NCBI GenBank assembly: GCA_030756715.1
Contig: JAVBJD010000005.1
Location: 1 to 50,833, forward strand
Reading direction: 5' to 3'
From: Conexivisphaerales archaeon
Lineage (GTDB): Archaea; Thermoproteota; Nitrososphaeria; Conexivisphaerales; UBA164
DNA length: 50,833 nucleotides
Under the pieces are notes generated by a model. The model ran no database searches, was not told where the DNA came from, and saw only the letters and a list, made by a program, of their open reading frames with translations. Shown piece by piece: positions 34,974-43,851 of this stretch. The stretch's first letter is position 1; every line of letters begins with the position of its first letter. Both the position numbers and the translations under genes were made by a program.

Positions 34974-34985
34974 GCCCTATAATTT

Positions 34986-35744
34986 TCAAGGTTTTAAATG
35001 GCTTTCCATTTTTGAATAAATTGAGTCCACGATGTTACCCTTAATTGTTCTCCTGTCAAATTCTTGTAGAATCTTAATCGTTATCCCTGAGGGCGTGGTA
35101 ACTTTTTTTATTAAAGCGTGTAAATCTATGTTGTTTTTAAGTATATAATCTGATGTTGAATAAGCTACAAAACTGACAATTTTATCCGCAAGATCTTTTT
35201 CTATGCCAGCAAGGACCATGTATTGAGATAAAGAATCTAGAAAATACGCAAACAAAGCAGGACCACTTCCGGCTATTGGCACAAGAGCATCAACGACTCT
35301 TTCATCAAATAGGTAAGGCTCTCCTATTCTCTTCAATATATCCTTAAGGTTCTCAAAAACTTCCTTGGGACAATATGCGAGTACAGGTGCCTTTCTCGTT
35401 TCGGCCGCTACGCTGGTCATAATTTTACATATCTTAGCGTTTGGAATTTTTTGTGAAATCTCTTTGTAAGGATAAAGCGCAACTAGAGAAACTAGGATTT
35501 TACCCTTTACATTTAACGATATTTCATCGAAGAGTTTTTCTGCATCAGCTGGTTTCACGGCTACAAAAATTATGTCTGAACTTTTAACGAGATCTAGTAC
35601 GTTATTTACGCGACTTATATTTTTGGATTTTGGTATTTTGTATTTACCTCTGTCATAAACAATTATACTGTCATCTCCCTTTTTTGAAAGCGCTGCGCTT
35701 AATGCATACCCCATATTACCTATTCCTATTATGCCTATATTCAT
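34986..35744 (-). CDS. proC: Pyrroline-5-carboxylate reductase
   Basis: A 252-aa enzyme for the last step of proline synthesis (P5C plus NAD(P)H to proline). The Rossmann motif GIIGIGNMGYALS is at the N-terminus. The C-terminal dimerisation domain contains the family signature GSGPALFAYFLDSLS and KVTTPSGITIKIL. It is divergent from mocA. Confidence 0.92.
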   Translation of the reverse strand: MNIGIIGIGNMGYALSAALSKKGDDSIIVYDRGKYKIPKSKNISRVNNVLDLVKSSDIIFVAVKPADAEKLFDEISLNVKGKILVSLVALYPYKEISQKIPNAKICKIMTSVAAETRKAPVLAYCPKEVFENLKDILKRIGEPYLFDERVVDALVPIAGSGPALFAYFLDSLSQYMVLAGIEKDLADKIVSFVAYSTSDYILKNNIDLHALIKKVTTPSGITIKILQEFDRRTIKGNIVDSIYSKMESHLKP

Positions 35745-35756
35745 CCGATTGATCTA

Positions 35757-35770
35757 GCCTAAATATAGGC
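35757..35770. promoter_or_regulatory. Inverted repeat between proC and mocA
   Basis: GCCTA-AATA-TAGGC lies between the shared TATA-like element CTTTTAAATC (about 35774-35783) and the proC start. It is a candidate operator acting mainly on proC. Confidence 0.35.
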
Positions 35771-35803
35771 AACTTTTAAATCGTGCTGTTATATGTATAG
35801 ATT

Positions 35804-36424
35804 ATGACTTCTGGTATTGCGGAATCCGAATTTGCATTTATAGTTCTAGCTGCAGGCGAGTCTACAAGATTTGGTGAAAACAAGCTTTTGTATAAAATAG
35901 AAGGCAGATCAATTATAAGAAGGGTTGTACAAGAATGTTCGTTAGAAAATTTTAAAACTGTAGTGGTTATAGGTCATGAAAAGGATCGAATTATAAGAGA
36001 ACTAGAAGGACTTAACGTATTTTTTGTTATAAACCCAGAATATAAAAACGGAGGTATGAGCTCTTCAATAAGAATCGGAGTATCGAGCGTAAAACCCTCA
36101 AAAGCATATTTAATCACGCCAGGGGATATGCCTTATTTACAGAGATGGATATGTGAAAAAATAATTGATTTTTATATGAAATCTGGAGCAAAGATTGTTG
36201 TTCCTAGTTACGAGGGTAAAGGGGGACATCCAATACTTTTTGACGCTTCATTAAGAGAAGAACTTTTAGCTATTAATGAGGCAACAAAAGGATTAAAGGG
36301 CATTTTAAGCAAACATACCAACGACGTTTCAAAGTTTGAAATAGGTACTTCAAGGGTACTTATAGACATAGATTACAAAAAAGACATTGATACAAGAAAA
36401 CCCGTGGATCGATTTTTAACATGA
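35804..36424 (+). CDS. mocA: MobA/MocA-like molybdenum cofactor nucleotidyltransferase
   Basis: A 206-aa glycosyltransferase-A-fold enzyme with VLAAGESTRFGENKLL at the N-terminus and YLITPGDMPYL in the middle. It lies directly upstream of a molybdenum hydroxylase operon. That points to MocA, which attaches CMP to molybdopterin, rather than MobA, which makes the GMP form. The TATA element at 35774-35783 predicts a leaderless ATG. Confidence 0.82.
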   Translation: MTSGIAESEFAFIVLAAGESTRFGENKLLYKIEGRSIIRRVVQECSLENFKTVVVIGHEKDRIIRELEGLNVFFVINPEYKNGGMSSSIRIGVSSVKPSKAYLITPGDMPYLQRWICEKIIDFYMKSGAKIVVPSYEGKGGHPILFDASLREELLAINEATKGLKGILSKHTNDVSKFEIGTSRVLIDIDYKKDIDTRKPVDRFLT

Positions 36425-36512
36425 TGATAATATATCTCTAAATTATATTTTAAACTCAAAAGAAATAATAAGGTAGAAAAATTTTATATTCTAACTTTTC
36501 AAAGTTAAGGCA

Positions 36513-36983
36513 ATGGAGGCAAATGTGTCGTTCTTCTTAAATGGTAAAAAAGTAAGCGTAAAAGCGCCTCCCGCCAAGAGTCTTCTCCGTGTTTTAAGGG
36601 AGGATCTAGGTGTAACGAGCGTTAAGCCAGGGTGCGAAGCGGGTGAATGTGGTGCCTGTAGCGTATTGCTTGATGGTCAAGTTGTAACATCTTGTTTGGT
36701 GATGATATCACAAGTTGAAGGGAAAAGCGTTATTACCGTTGAAGGTTTGGAAAAGGACGGGGAACTCGATCCTCTGCAAAAAGCTTTTGTTGAAGAAGGG
36801 GCCACACAGTGCGGTTACTGCACCCCAGGTTTCATAATTTCTGCGAAAGCGCTTCTAAATGAAAACCCAAATCCAACCGATGAAGAAATACTAGAAGGGG
36901 TAAGCGGCAACATCTGCAGATGTGGCGCTTATCCAAGAATATACAACGCTATCAAAAAAGTGGTGAAAAAAGATGGCGTATGA
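36513..36983 (+). CDS. Molybdenum hydroxylase small [2Fe-2S] subunit
   Basis: A 156-aa CoxS/XdhC-like electron-transfer subunit. It has the plant-ferredoxin-type cluster motif CEAGECGACSVLLDG with a downstream cysteine (TSCLV), and the second cluster motif CGYCTPGF with CRCGAYPRI. TATA ATTTTATATT (36481-36490) predicts a leaderless ATG. The medium subunit gene overlaps its end by 11 nt. Confidence 0.93.
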   Translation: MEANVSFFLNGKKVSVKAPPAKSLLRVLREDLGVTSVKPGCEAGECGACSVLLDGQVVTSCLVMISQVEGKSVITVEGLEKDGELDPLQKAFVEEGATQCGYCTPGFIISAKALLNENPNPTDEEILEGVSGNICRCGAYPRIYNAIKKVVKKDGV

Positions 36984-37872
36984 AAAAGTAGAAGTTTATT
37001 CACCCCGTAGCCTAGCTGAAGCGTTAGAGCTATTATCACAAAAAAGAGAACTGATAAAACCAGTCGCTGGCGGCACTGATATAATGGTTATGCTAAAAGA
37101 CGGCGTTCTGAAAGAAAAAGAGCTTCTAAATTTGTCTTTTATACCTGAGTTAAGTTATATAAAAGAAAGCGAAAATAGGGTCTTAATTGGCGCAGCTACA
37201 AAATACAGGGAAATAAGGAGATCACCTCTTATTAACGCTTATTCGCCTATTCTTATAGAGGCAATACGACAGATAGGATCCCCTCAAATTCAGAATTTGG
37301 GAACAATTGGAGGTAACCTTGGCACTGCGAGCCCAGCAGGAGACAGCATACCACCTCTTTATATTCTTAATTCTAGAGTCAAGCTACAGAAGCTGGGTAG
37401 TTCAAGAGAAGTCCAGATAGATAAATTTTTCTTGGGGCCGAGAAAAACGGTGAGGGAGTCAGACGAGCTGATAACCGAAATATCGATTGAAAAGATGGAC
37501 CCTGGATCTTATTATTTTTTTGAAAAACTGGGTTTACGCAGCGCTAATGCTATATCGATAGTTAGCGCAGCAGCAATACTCAGCTTAGAAAACAACACTG
37601 TAAAGTATTTGAGGCTATCTTTGGGAGCCGTTGCACCAACCGTTATTAGGGCTGTTGAGGCTGAAGAATTAGCCAAAGACAAAGAGCTAAATGAAGAATT
37701 AATAGACAGGATAGCTAAGCTTGCCGCCGAATCTACGAAACCTATAACCGACATAAGGGGGACTGCAGAGTACAGGAAAAAAGCAACATATGGAATAATT
37801 TACGAGGCCTTATATAAAATAATGAAAGGTTATGGGAAAAAAGTAGAATATGGTTTTGAAAACACAAGCTGA
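36973..37872 (+). CDS. Molybdenum hydroxylase FAD-binding medium subunit
   Basis: A 299-aa CoxM-like subunit passing electrons between the Fe-S clusters and an acceptor. FAD motifs are KPVAGGTDIMVML and TIGGNLGTASPAGDSIPPL. A GGTGA ribosome binding site is 6 nt before its ATG, inside the small subunit gene. Confidence 0.93.
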   Translation: MAYEKVEVYSPRSLAEALELLSQKRELIKPVAGGTDIMVMLKDGVLKEKELLNLSFIPELSYIKESENRVLIGAATKYREIRRSPLINAYSPILIEAIRQIGSPQIQNLGTIGGNLGTASPAGDSIPPLYILNSRVKLQKLGSSREVQIDKFFLGPRKTVRESDELITEISIEKMDPGSYYFFEKLGLRSANAISIVSAAAILSLENNTVKYLRLSLGAVAPTVIRAVEAEELAKDKELNEELIDRIAKLAAESTKPITDIRGTAEYRKKATYGIIYEALYKIMKGYGKKVEYGFENTS

Positions 37873-38020
37873 TGTATTATGAAGAACCATTTTGTTGGAT
37901 CAATTAGCATTACACCAAGCGTTAAAGACGTCTTAAAAAATTATAGTAGAAAATTAGCATGTTTAAAAACGAGCGTTTTAATCAAATTGTTTTTAATTTA
38001 TATAAAACAGGTGAAAAACG

Positions 38021-40258
38021 ATGATTACTGAAGCTGTTTCAAAATATAGTTACATAAATAAGTCAATTCCAAGGATAGATTCTAATGACAAAGTAAGGGG
38101 CACTCTGCAATTTTTAACAGATATAAAGTTAGAAAACGCGCTTTATGCCTATACTTTCAGGAGTAAAGTTGCGCATGGTAAAATAAACGGGATATATACT
38201 GAAGACGCTGAAAAGGTAAACGGCGTTAAAGCCGTGCTTACATATAAAGACATACCTGCGTTAAACGGTTATGGCGCGATTGTACCTGAAATTCCGGTAT
38301 TGGCTTACGATAAAGTCAGATACTATGGAGAGCCACTGGCTCTTGTAGCGGCTGAAACACAAGAAGCAGCAATAGAAGCCCTTGGCAGAATAAAAGCGGA
38401 TATAACGCCTTTACCAGTAGTACATTCTATTGATGAAGCGCTTGAAGAGAATGCTCCAAAAATACACGATAAGGGGAATATAGCTCGGCACACCATTGTT
38501 AGGAAAGGAGACGTTGAGAAAGCAAGGTCATCGGCTTACATTGTGCTCGAAAGAGTATACGAAACGCCCATGCAAAAACACATGTTCTTGGAACCAGAAG
38601 GAGGAGTTGCCTATATAGATGAAGAAGGGGTTTTAAACGTTTTAGCTGGAGGCCAAACGCCATATAGGGACAAGATTCAAATATCGAGGGTTCTTGGCAT
38701 ACCCCCTGAAAAAATTAGAGTAAAGAACACTCCTACTGGAGGCGCCTTCGGTGGTAAAGACGACATAACGGTACAGATACACTTGGCTTTACTTGCATAT
38801 AAAACTAAAAGGCCAGTAAAGCTCGTTTGGTCCAGAGAAGAAAGCGGAGTAGCCGGTTTTCACAGAACCGGTTCTAAGATTAAGCTGAGAACTTCAGCAA
38901 ACAAGGATGGAGCCTTGTTGTCAAATGAGGCAATAATATACCTTGATTCTGGTGCTTATCAGAGCTTTGGCCCCACAATTCTTGATGTAAGCATAGAAAC
39001 AATAAATGGGCCTTACAGAATTCCAAATTATATAATAGACGCTAACCTAGTTTATACAAATAATGGCATAGCTTCAGCTTTTAGAGGATTTGGCGCTCCG
39101 GAGAGCAATTTTGCCATCGAGAGTATGATGAACGAACTTGCTGATGAACTTAAAATAGATCCTATTGAAATCAGGTTAAAGAACATACTTAAGAGCGGCG
39201 AAATAGGACCATTTAATAACGAAATAAGGCACTCTAAAGGTTTAGAAGAAGCTCTCAACAGAGCAAAAGAACTTTTCTACAGGCTCGATCCTTCGGGCCC
39301 CTTTCAGAGAACCGGTGTTGGGATAGCTGTGTCTGTTAAAGGTGTTGGGTTTGGTACTCTTCCGGAGTTTCCCGCAGCTGCAATCGAGATTATTCCAGAG
39401 GGGAAGGTAAGAATTATGTTCAGTAATGTGGATTACGGTCAAGGAATAAACACCGGCAACGCGCAGCTTGTTGCAGAAAAACTACAGGTACCTTTATCCC
39501 AGATAGAAGTTTTGCATTCAGACACGAAGTTTGCACCTGATACAGGAGGTTCAAGCGCTTCAAGGTCAACATTTAATGGAGGAGGAGCCCTTCTTCTGGC
39601 TTGTGATAAGGCGTTATCTGAGCTCAAAACAGAAGCGGCGTCTTTCTTTATGACAAAAAGCGATTCCTTGAGCTACAAAGACGGACATTTCTATTATAAA
39701 GACAAGTCGGTCTCAATATATGAAGTTGCCAAAAGGCTAAGAGTTAGAGGCAAATCAACCCGCTTTGAAGCAACGTTTGAGGTACCTAGATATTCAGAGG
39801 CGGTAGAAGGAACGCTTGAAGTTCCCCACATGGTATACATGTACGGGGTTATAATAACAAAGGTAGAAGTAGATGAGCTCTTGGGTAAGGTAAAGCCGCG
39901 TGAAGTTGACTTTATAGCAGATATAGGAAACGTTATTAACCCGGCAATAGCGGCAGGTCAGATAGAAGGCGGTATAATTCAAGGGCTAGGATACTCTTTG
40001 ATTGAAGAACTTAATTATGATAAAGACGGCAGACCTTTAAACATAAATTATACAACGTACCCAGTTCCTATAATAGCTGATTCACCCTTAATTAATGTAG
40101 AGTTCATAAGAAGCTATGAAGAGCTCGGTCCTTTTGGCGCAAAAGGTGTTGGAGAAGTAAGCATAATACCTGTAGGAGCGTCTGTAGCGGATGCAGTAGC
40201 AGACGCTATAGGTAAGAGAAATTACAAGCTTCCACTTTTGCCTTGGAAAATAGTTTGA
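38021..40258 (+). CDS. Molybdenum hydroxylase large (molybdopterin) subunit
   Basis: A 745-aa catalytic subunit of the xanthine oxidase family. It shows GGAFGGKDD, the substrate-loop motif AFRGFGAPES, GGSSASRS and the catalytic glutamate in GAKGVGEVS. AFRGFG resembles xanthine/aldehyde-type enzymes and lacks the AYRCSFR loop of form I CO dehydrogenase, so CO oxidation is unlikely. The substrate remains unknown (aldehyde, purine or N-heterocycle). It follows the medium subunit after 148 bp, with its own AGGTGA ribosome binding site and a TATA-like TTTAATTTAT. Confidence 0.9.
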   Translation: MITEAVSKYSYINKSIPRIDSNDKVRGTLQFLTDIKLENALYAYTFRSKVAHGKINGIYTEDAEKVNGVKAVLTYKDIPALNGYGAIVPEIPVLAYDKVRYYGEPLALVAAETQEAAIEALGRIKADITPLPVVHSIDEALEENAPKIHDKGNIARHTIVRKGDVEKARSSAYIVLERVYETPMQKHMFLEPEGGVAYIDEEGVLNVLAGGQTPYRDKIQISRVLGIPPEKIRVKNTPTGGAFGGKDDITVQIHLALLAYKTKRPVKLVWSREESGVAGFHRTGSKIKLRTSANKDGALLSNEAIIYLDSGAYQSFGPTILDVSIETINGPYRIPNYIIDANLVYTNNGIASAFRGFGAPESNFAIESMMNELADELKIDPIEIRLKNILKSGEIGPFNNEIRHSKGLEEALNRAKELFYRLDPSGPFQRTGVGIAVSVKGVGFGTLPEFPAAAIEIIPEGKVRIMFSNVDYGQGINTGNAQLVAEKLQVPLSQIEVLHSDTKFAPDTGGSSASRSTFNGGGALLLACDKALSELKTEAASFFMTKSDSLSYKDGHFYYKDKSVSIYEVAKRLRVRGKSTRFEATFEVPRYSEAVEGTLEVPHMVYMYGVIITKVEVDELLGKVKPREVDFIADIGNVINPAIAAGQIEGGIIQGLGYSLIEELNYDKDGRPLNINYTTYPVPIIADSPLINVEFIRSYEELGPFGAKGVGEVSIIPVGASVADAVADAIGKRNYKLPLLPWKIV

Positions 40259-40267
40259 ACAATCAAT

Positions 40268-40299
40268 TTATTTTTTAACTAAAAATTATTTATTTTTAA
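40268..40299 (+). terminator. T-rich terminator region after the hydroxylase operon
   Basis: Consecutive T-rich stretches (TTTATTTTTTAAC ... ATTTATTTTTAAAC) just after the large-subunit stop fit the oligo-T termination signal of archaeal RNA polymerase. Confidence 0.4.
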
Positions 40300-40370
40300 A
40301 CAAGAACTAACTTAATTGATAGATTTTTTATAAGTAAATTCATATTTTTATCAAATTTTATAATAATAAC

Positions 40371-40380
40371 ACTTATAAGT
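40371..40380. promoter_or_regulatory. Palindrome upstream of glutamate dehydrogenase
   Basis: The perfect 10-bp palindrome ACTTATAAGT lies just upstream of the TATA-like TTTTTATATA (about 40387-40396). It could be an operator or a TATA element itself. Confidence 0.35.
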
Positions 40381-40409
40381 ATACTATTTTTATATATTTT
40401 GATGCGAAA

Positions 40410-41678
40410 TTGACAAATTCAAATTCTTCTCAAAAAGCATCTCCATGGGAAATGGCTCTCCAACAGTTAAAGAAAGCTGCAGATTTGATAAACCTTGAGG
40501 ACGATCTGAGAGAGGTCCTTTCACATCCACAAAGGGAAGTACAGGTTTCGCTCCCAGTAAGAATGGATAACGGAAAAGTCAAAGTTTTCACTGGTTACAG
40601 GGTTCAGCATAATAACGCAAGAGGTCCTTATAAAGGAGGAATAAGATATCATCCTAACGTCTCTCTGGATGAAGTTAGAGCTCTTGCAATGTGGATGACC
40701 TGGAAAACCGCAGTTCTTGACCTTCCATTAGGTGGTGCGAAAGGAGGTATTATCTGTGATCCAAAAACTCTTTCTCCAAGTGAAATGGAAAGACTTACAA
40801 GAAGGTACGCTTATGCAATATCTGGAATAATAGGTCCCTATGAGGACGTGCCGGCCCCAGATGTTTATACTGGACCGCAGCACATGGCTTGGATAATGGA
40901 TACATATAGCGCTTTAAAGGGCCACTTAGAACCAGGAGTTATAACAGGTAAACCAGTAGAGATAGGAGGAAGCTTAGGAAGGAACGAATCTACTTCAAGA
41001 GGCTTGGCGATAGCCGTAGCTGAAGCTGCAAAGAAATTAAACATAAACGTAAAAGGAGCTACGGTCGCCATACAGGGCTTTGGAAACGTAGGCTCAAACG
41101 CAGCAGTTATAATGGCCAAAGAATATGGCATGAAGATAGTTGCTGTGAGCGACTCAAAAGGAGGCATTTACAACAAGAACGGGCTGAATGTTGACAAGGT
41201 TCTTACTGAAAAAGAAAAGTCTGGGACAGTAACCACATATAAGGACGCAGAAAAAATATCTAACGAAGAGCTCCTTACGCTAAACGTTGATATTCTTGTG
41301 CCTGCCGCTCTAGAACAGGTTATTACAAAGGACAATGCGGGTAAGATAAAGGCAAAGATAGTGGGAGAAGGAGCAAATGGGCCAACGACTCCTGAGGCTG
41401 ACGAAATACTTTATCAAAAAGGAACAGTAGTAATACCTGACATACTAGCTAACAGTGGAGGCGTAACAGTAAGCTATTTTGAATGGGTACAAGACCTTGA
41501 GAGGCTGCAGTGGTCTTTAGAGCAAGTAAACAAGATGCTTGAGGAAAAGATGGTTAAGGCATTTAATGACGTATACGAGACAAGCAAGAAATACAAGACT
41601 GACATGAGAACAGCGGCTTTAACTTTAGCTGTATCAAGAGTTTCTCAGGCCATTAAGCTTCGTGGTATATGGCCATAA
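40410..41678 (+). CDS. gdhA: Glutamate dehydrogenase
   Basis: 422 aa. It interconverts glutamate and 2-oxoglutarate plus ammonia. Active-site lysines are in GGIRYHP and in LPLGGAKGGI; the nucleotide fold shows AIQGFGNVGSNAA. A TTG start is used: a later ATG would cut into the conserved N-terminal ASPWEMALQQLKKAA segment. Leu/Phe dehydrogenases are related, but length and motifs favour GDH. Cofactor preference is not decided. Confidence 0.95.
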   Translation: MTNSNSSQKASPWEMALQQLKKAADLINLEDDLREVLSHPQREVQVSLPVRMDNGKVKVFTGYRVQHNNARGPYKGGIRYHPNVSLDEVRALAMWMTWKTAVLDLPLGGAKGGIICDPKTLSPSEMERLTRRYAYAISGIIGPYEDVPAPDVYTGPQHMAWIMDTYSALKGHLEPGVITGKPVEIGGSLGRNESTSRGLAIAVAEAAKKLNINVKGATVAIQGFGNVGSNAAVIMAKEYGMKIVAVSDSKGGIYNKNGLNVDKVLTEKEKSGTVTTYKDAEKISNEELLTLNVDILVPAALEQVITKDNAGKIKAKIVGEGANGPTTPEADEILYQKGTVVIPDILANSGGVTVSYFEWVQDLERLQWSLEQVNKMLEEKMVKAFNDVYETSKKYKTDMRTAALTLAVSRVSQAIKLRGIWP

Positions 41679-41689
41679 ACATTAATTAA

Positions 41690-41704
41690 TTTTTACATTT
41701 TTTT
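41690..41704 (+). terminator. T-rich terminator after gdhA
   Basis: The TTTTTACATTTTTTT stretch lies 12 nt after the gdhA stop. Confidence 0.45.
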
Positions 41705-41752
41705 GTTCAATTGTAAAAAATGTTTTTAAATAAGTCCTTTTAATGCAAAATT

Positions 41753-43411
41753 ATGGTATTAGTAGAACAAAAGCAGCAAGAGTTTCAAAAGCCAAAAGTG
41801 AGATTCATAAGAAAGACAAGAAGCATATGTCCAGAATGTAACAGAGTTATTGATGCAGAAATATTTGAAAGAGATGGGGTTGTTTACATCGGCAAAACAT
41901 GTCCCAAACACGGGTATTTTGAAGATGTTTATTTTGGATCGTATGAAATGTATGAACGGTTTTCAAAGTATGCTAGAGACGGCATAGGAATATCGAACCC
42001 AAAAACACTCGTTAACAACATAACATGTCCTGCAAGCTGCGGGCTATGTAGCAACCACCTTAGTCATACAGCCTTAGCCAATTTGGTGGTAACAAACAGA
42101 TGCGACCTGAATTGTTGGTACTGCTTCTTTTATGCTGAAAAAGCAGGATACATTTACGAGCCTAGCATAGACCAGATAAGAAGGATGATAAGAAATTTGC
42201 TTAACGAAAAACCGATACATGGTGTCGCTGTTCAGATAACAGGTGGAGAACCTACAGTAAGAGATGATATAATAGATGTGATTAAAGCAATAAAAGAAGA
42301 AGGAATAACGCACATTCAGCTAAACTCAGACGGCATAAACCTCTCAAGAAAACCAGATCTTTGTAAGCAAGTAAGAGAAGCAGGAGTTAACACGCTTTAT
42401 GTAAGCTTTGACGGTGTAACTCCAGAAACTAATCCAAAGAACTACTGGGAAGTCCCGGATCTATTAAACAACTGCAGAAAAGCTGGACTGGGAATGGTTC
42501 TGGTTCCTACAGTAATTAAAACTGTTAACGATCATGAAGTAGGTGACATGCTAAAGTTTGCTTTTTATAACATGGATATAGTTCGAGGGATTAATTATCA
42601 GCCAGTTTCGCTTGTCGGAAGGGTTCCAAAGCATGAAAGGGACAGGTTCAGAATAACTATACCGGAAGTTATTGAAAGGATAGAAGAACAGACTGACGGT
42701 GAAGTAAAGCAGGAAGATTGGTTCCCTGTTCCCGCGGCTATGCCATTATCCCGCTTTATAGAAGCGTGGACTGGAGAGCTTAAGTACGAACTAACGACGC
42801 ATTTTGCATGCGGGGCTGCGACATATATTTTTAACGATGATGGAAAGATGGTACCCATAACAAGGTTTGTAGATGTTGACGGACTTTTAAAATTCTTTGA
42901 AGATAAAGCAGAAAAAATAGAAAGAGGCGAAAATAAGTTACTCGTAGGCTTATCAGTAATATCCAACCTGCCCCGCTTTATTAATAGAAGCAAAATGCCC
43001 TCAGGTCTAAACCTAACTAGGTTGTTAATTAACATCATAATAAACCACGATTACAGTTCTTTAGGACAGCTTCAGATGAAGTCCCTATTCGTTGGCATGA
43101 TGCATTTCCAGGACAAGTACAATCATGACGAAGAAAGGGTAAGAAGGTGTGACATCCATTACCTTACACCAGATGACAGAATAATACCTTTCTGCACCTT
43201 TAACGTTATACCTGAATGGTATAGAGATAGAATACAGAAGAAATACTCTATAAGTATTGAGGAATGGGAAAAAAGGACAGGAAGAAAGCTTAAGAGCGAT
43301 TATTATGTAAGGCCAAGCTCGTACTATCATTACCCTAAAGACGAGAATCTTTTTAAGAGAATGGGAATAAATTATACGCCAAAAAGTTTGTTAACAAAAG
43401 AAATCTCATAA
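41753..43411 (+). CDS. tes: Tetraether lipid synthase Tes (radical SAM)
   Basis: A 552-aa radical SAM protein of the MJ0619/MA_1486 group that joins two biphytanyl chains of archaeol to make GDGT tetraether lipids. The N-terminus has a rubredoxin-like metal site (CPEC ... CPKHG). Next come an auxiliary cluster motif CPASCGLCSNH, the radical SAM motif CDLNCWYC, and a C-terminal cysteine region (RRCDIHYLTPDDRIIPFCTF). A TATA-like TTTTTAAAT about 27 nt upstream predicts a leaderless ATG. Tetraether lipids would suit a hot or acidic habitat. Confidence 0.9.
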   Translation: MVLVEQKQQEFQKPKVRFIRKTRSICPECNRVIDAEIFERDGVVYIGKTCPKHGYFEDVYFGSYEMYERFSKYARDGIGISNPKTLVNNITCPASCGLCSNHLSHTALANLVVTNRCDLNCWYCFFYAEKAGYIYEPSIDQIRRMIRNLLNEKPIHGVAVQITGGEPTVRDDIIDVIKAIKEEGITHIQLNSDGINLSRKPDLCKQVREAGVNTLYVSFDGVTPETNPKNYWEVPDLLNNCRKAGLGMVLVPTVIKTVNDHEVGDMLKFAFYNMDIVRGINYQPVSLVGRVPKHERDRFRITIPEVIERIEEQTDGEVKQEDWFPVPAAMPLSRFIEAWTGELKYELTTHFACGAATYIFNDDGKMVPITRFVDVDGLLKFFEDKAEKIERGENKLLVGLSVISNLPRFINRSKMPSGLNLTRLLINIIINHDYSSLGQLQMKSLFVGMMHFQDKYNHDEERVRRCDIHYLTPDDRIIPFCTFNVIPEWYRDRIQKKYSISIEEWEKRTGRKLKSDYYVRPSSYYHYPKDENLFKRMGINYTPKSLLTKEIS

Positions 43412-43482
43412 AAGGATTTTAATAAAAATAATTTAATTTGTAGATAACCTTTTTAATATCCTATCAATAGGATTAAAACGTC

Positions 43483-43851
43483 ATGGGCGATTTACAGTTA
43501 GTATTATCAGATCCGAAGACTAGAACAGCTAAGAAGATAGAGATCAAGGGTAACCTGAGTTCCGTCCTGATAGGAAGAAAAATAGGGGAAGTAATTGACG
43601 GTAGTGCTCTAGGCTTGGGCAACGTAAAATTTAAGATAACTGGAGGTACGGACAAGTCCGGAATTCCGCACGTTCCAGATATAGAGGGACCTGTTAAGAA
43701 ATACGTTCTACTTTCTGGGCCTCCCGGATTTAGGCCAAAGAGAGAAGGTGAAAAGAAAAGAAAGCTCGTTAGGGGCAACACTATAGCTGATGATACATAT
43801 CAGGTAAATGCAGTTATAGTTGAGGGTGAAATAAAGGATGCCAAGGTTTAA
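43483..43851 (+). CDS. rps6e: Ribosomal protein S6e (eS6)
   Basis: 122 aa. The family signature GGTDKSGIPHVPDIEGPVKKYVLLSGPPGFRP is clear. It overlaps the EF-2 gene by 14 nt, so the two are translationally linked. Confidence 0.96.
   Translation: MGDLQLVLSDPKTRTAKKIEIKGNLSSVLIGRKIGEVIDGSALGLGNVKFKITGGTDKSGIPHVPDIEGPVKKYVLLSGPPGFRPKREGEKKRKLVRGNTIADDTYQVNAVIVEGEIKDAKV

Noticed and set aside
37879-38031. A 50-codon open frame (MKNHFVGSISITPS...) between the medium and large hydroxylase subunits
   Set aside because: It has no recognisable similarity, overlaps the large-subunit start and its ribosome binding site, and lies in ordinary AT-rich spacer. It is probably chance.
36513-40258. Aerobic CO dehydrogenase (coxSML)
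   Set aside because: The large subunit lacks the AYRCSFR signature and has an AFRGFG loop, so only the general molybdenum hydroxylase family is supported.
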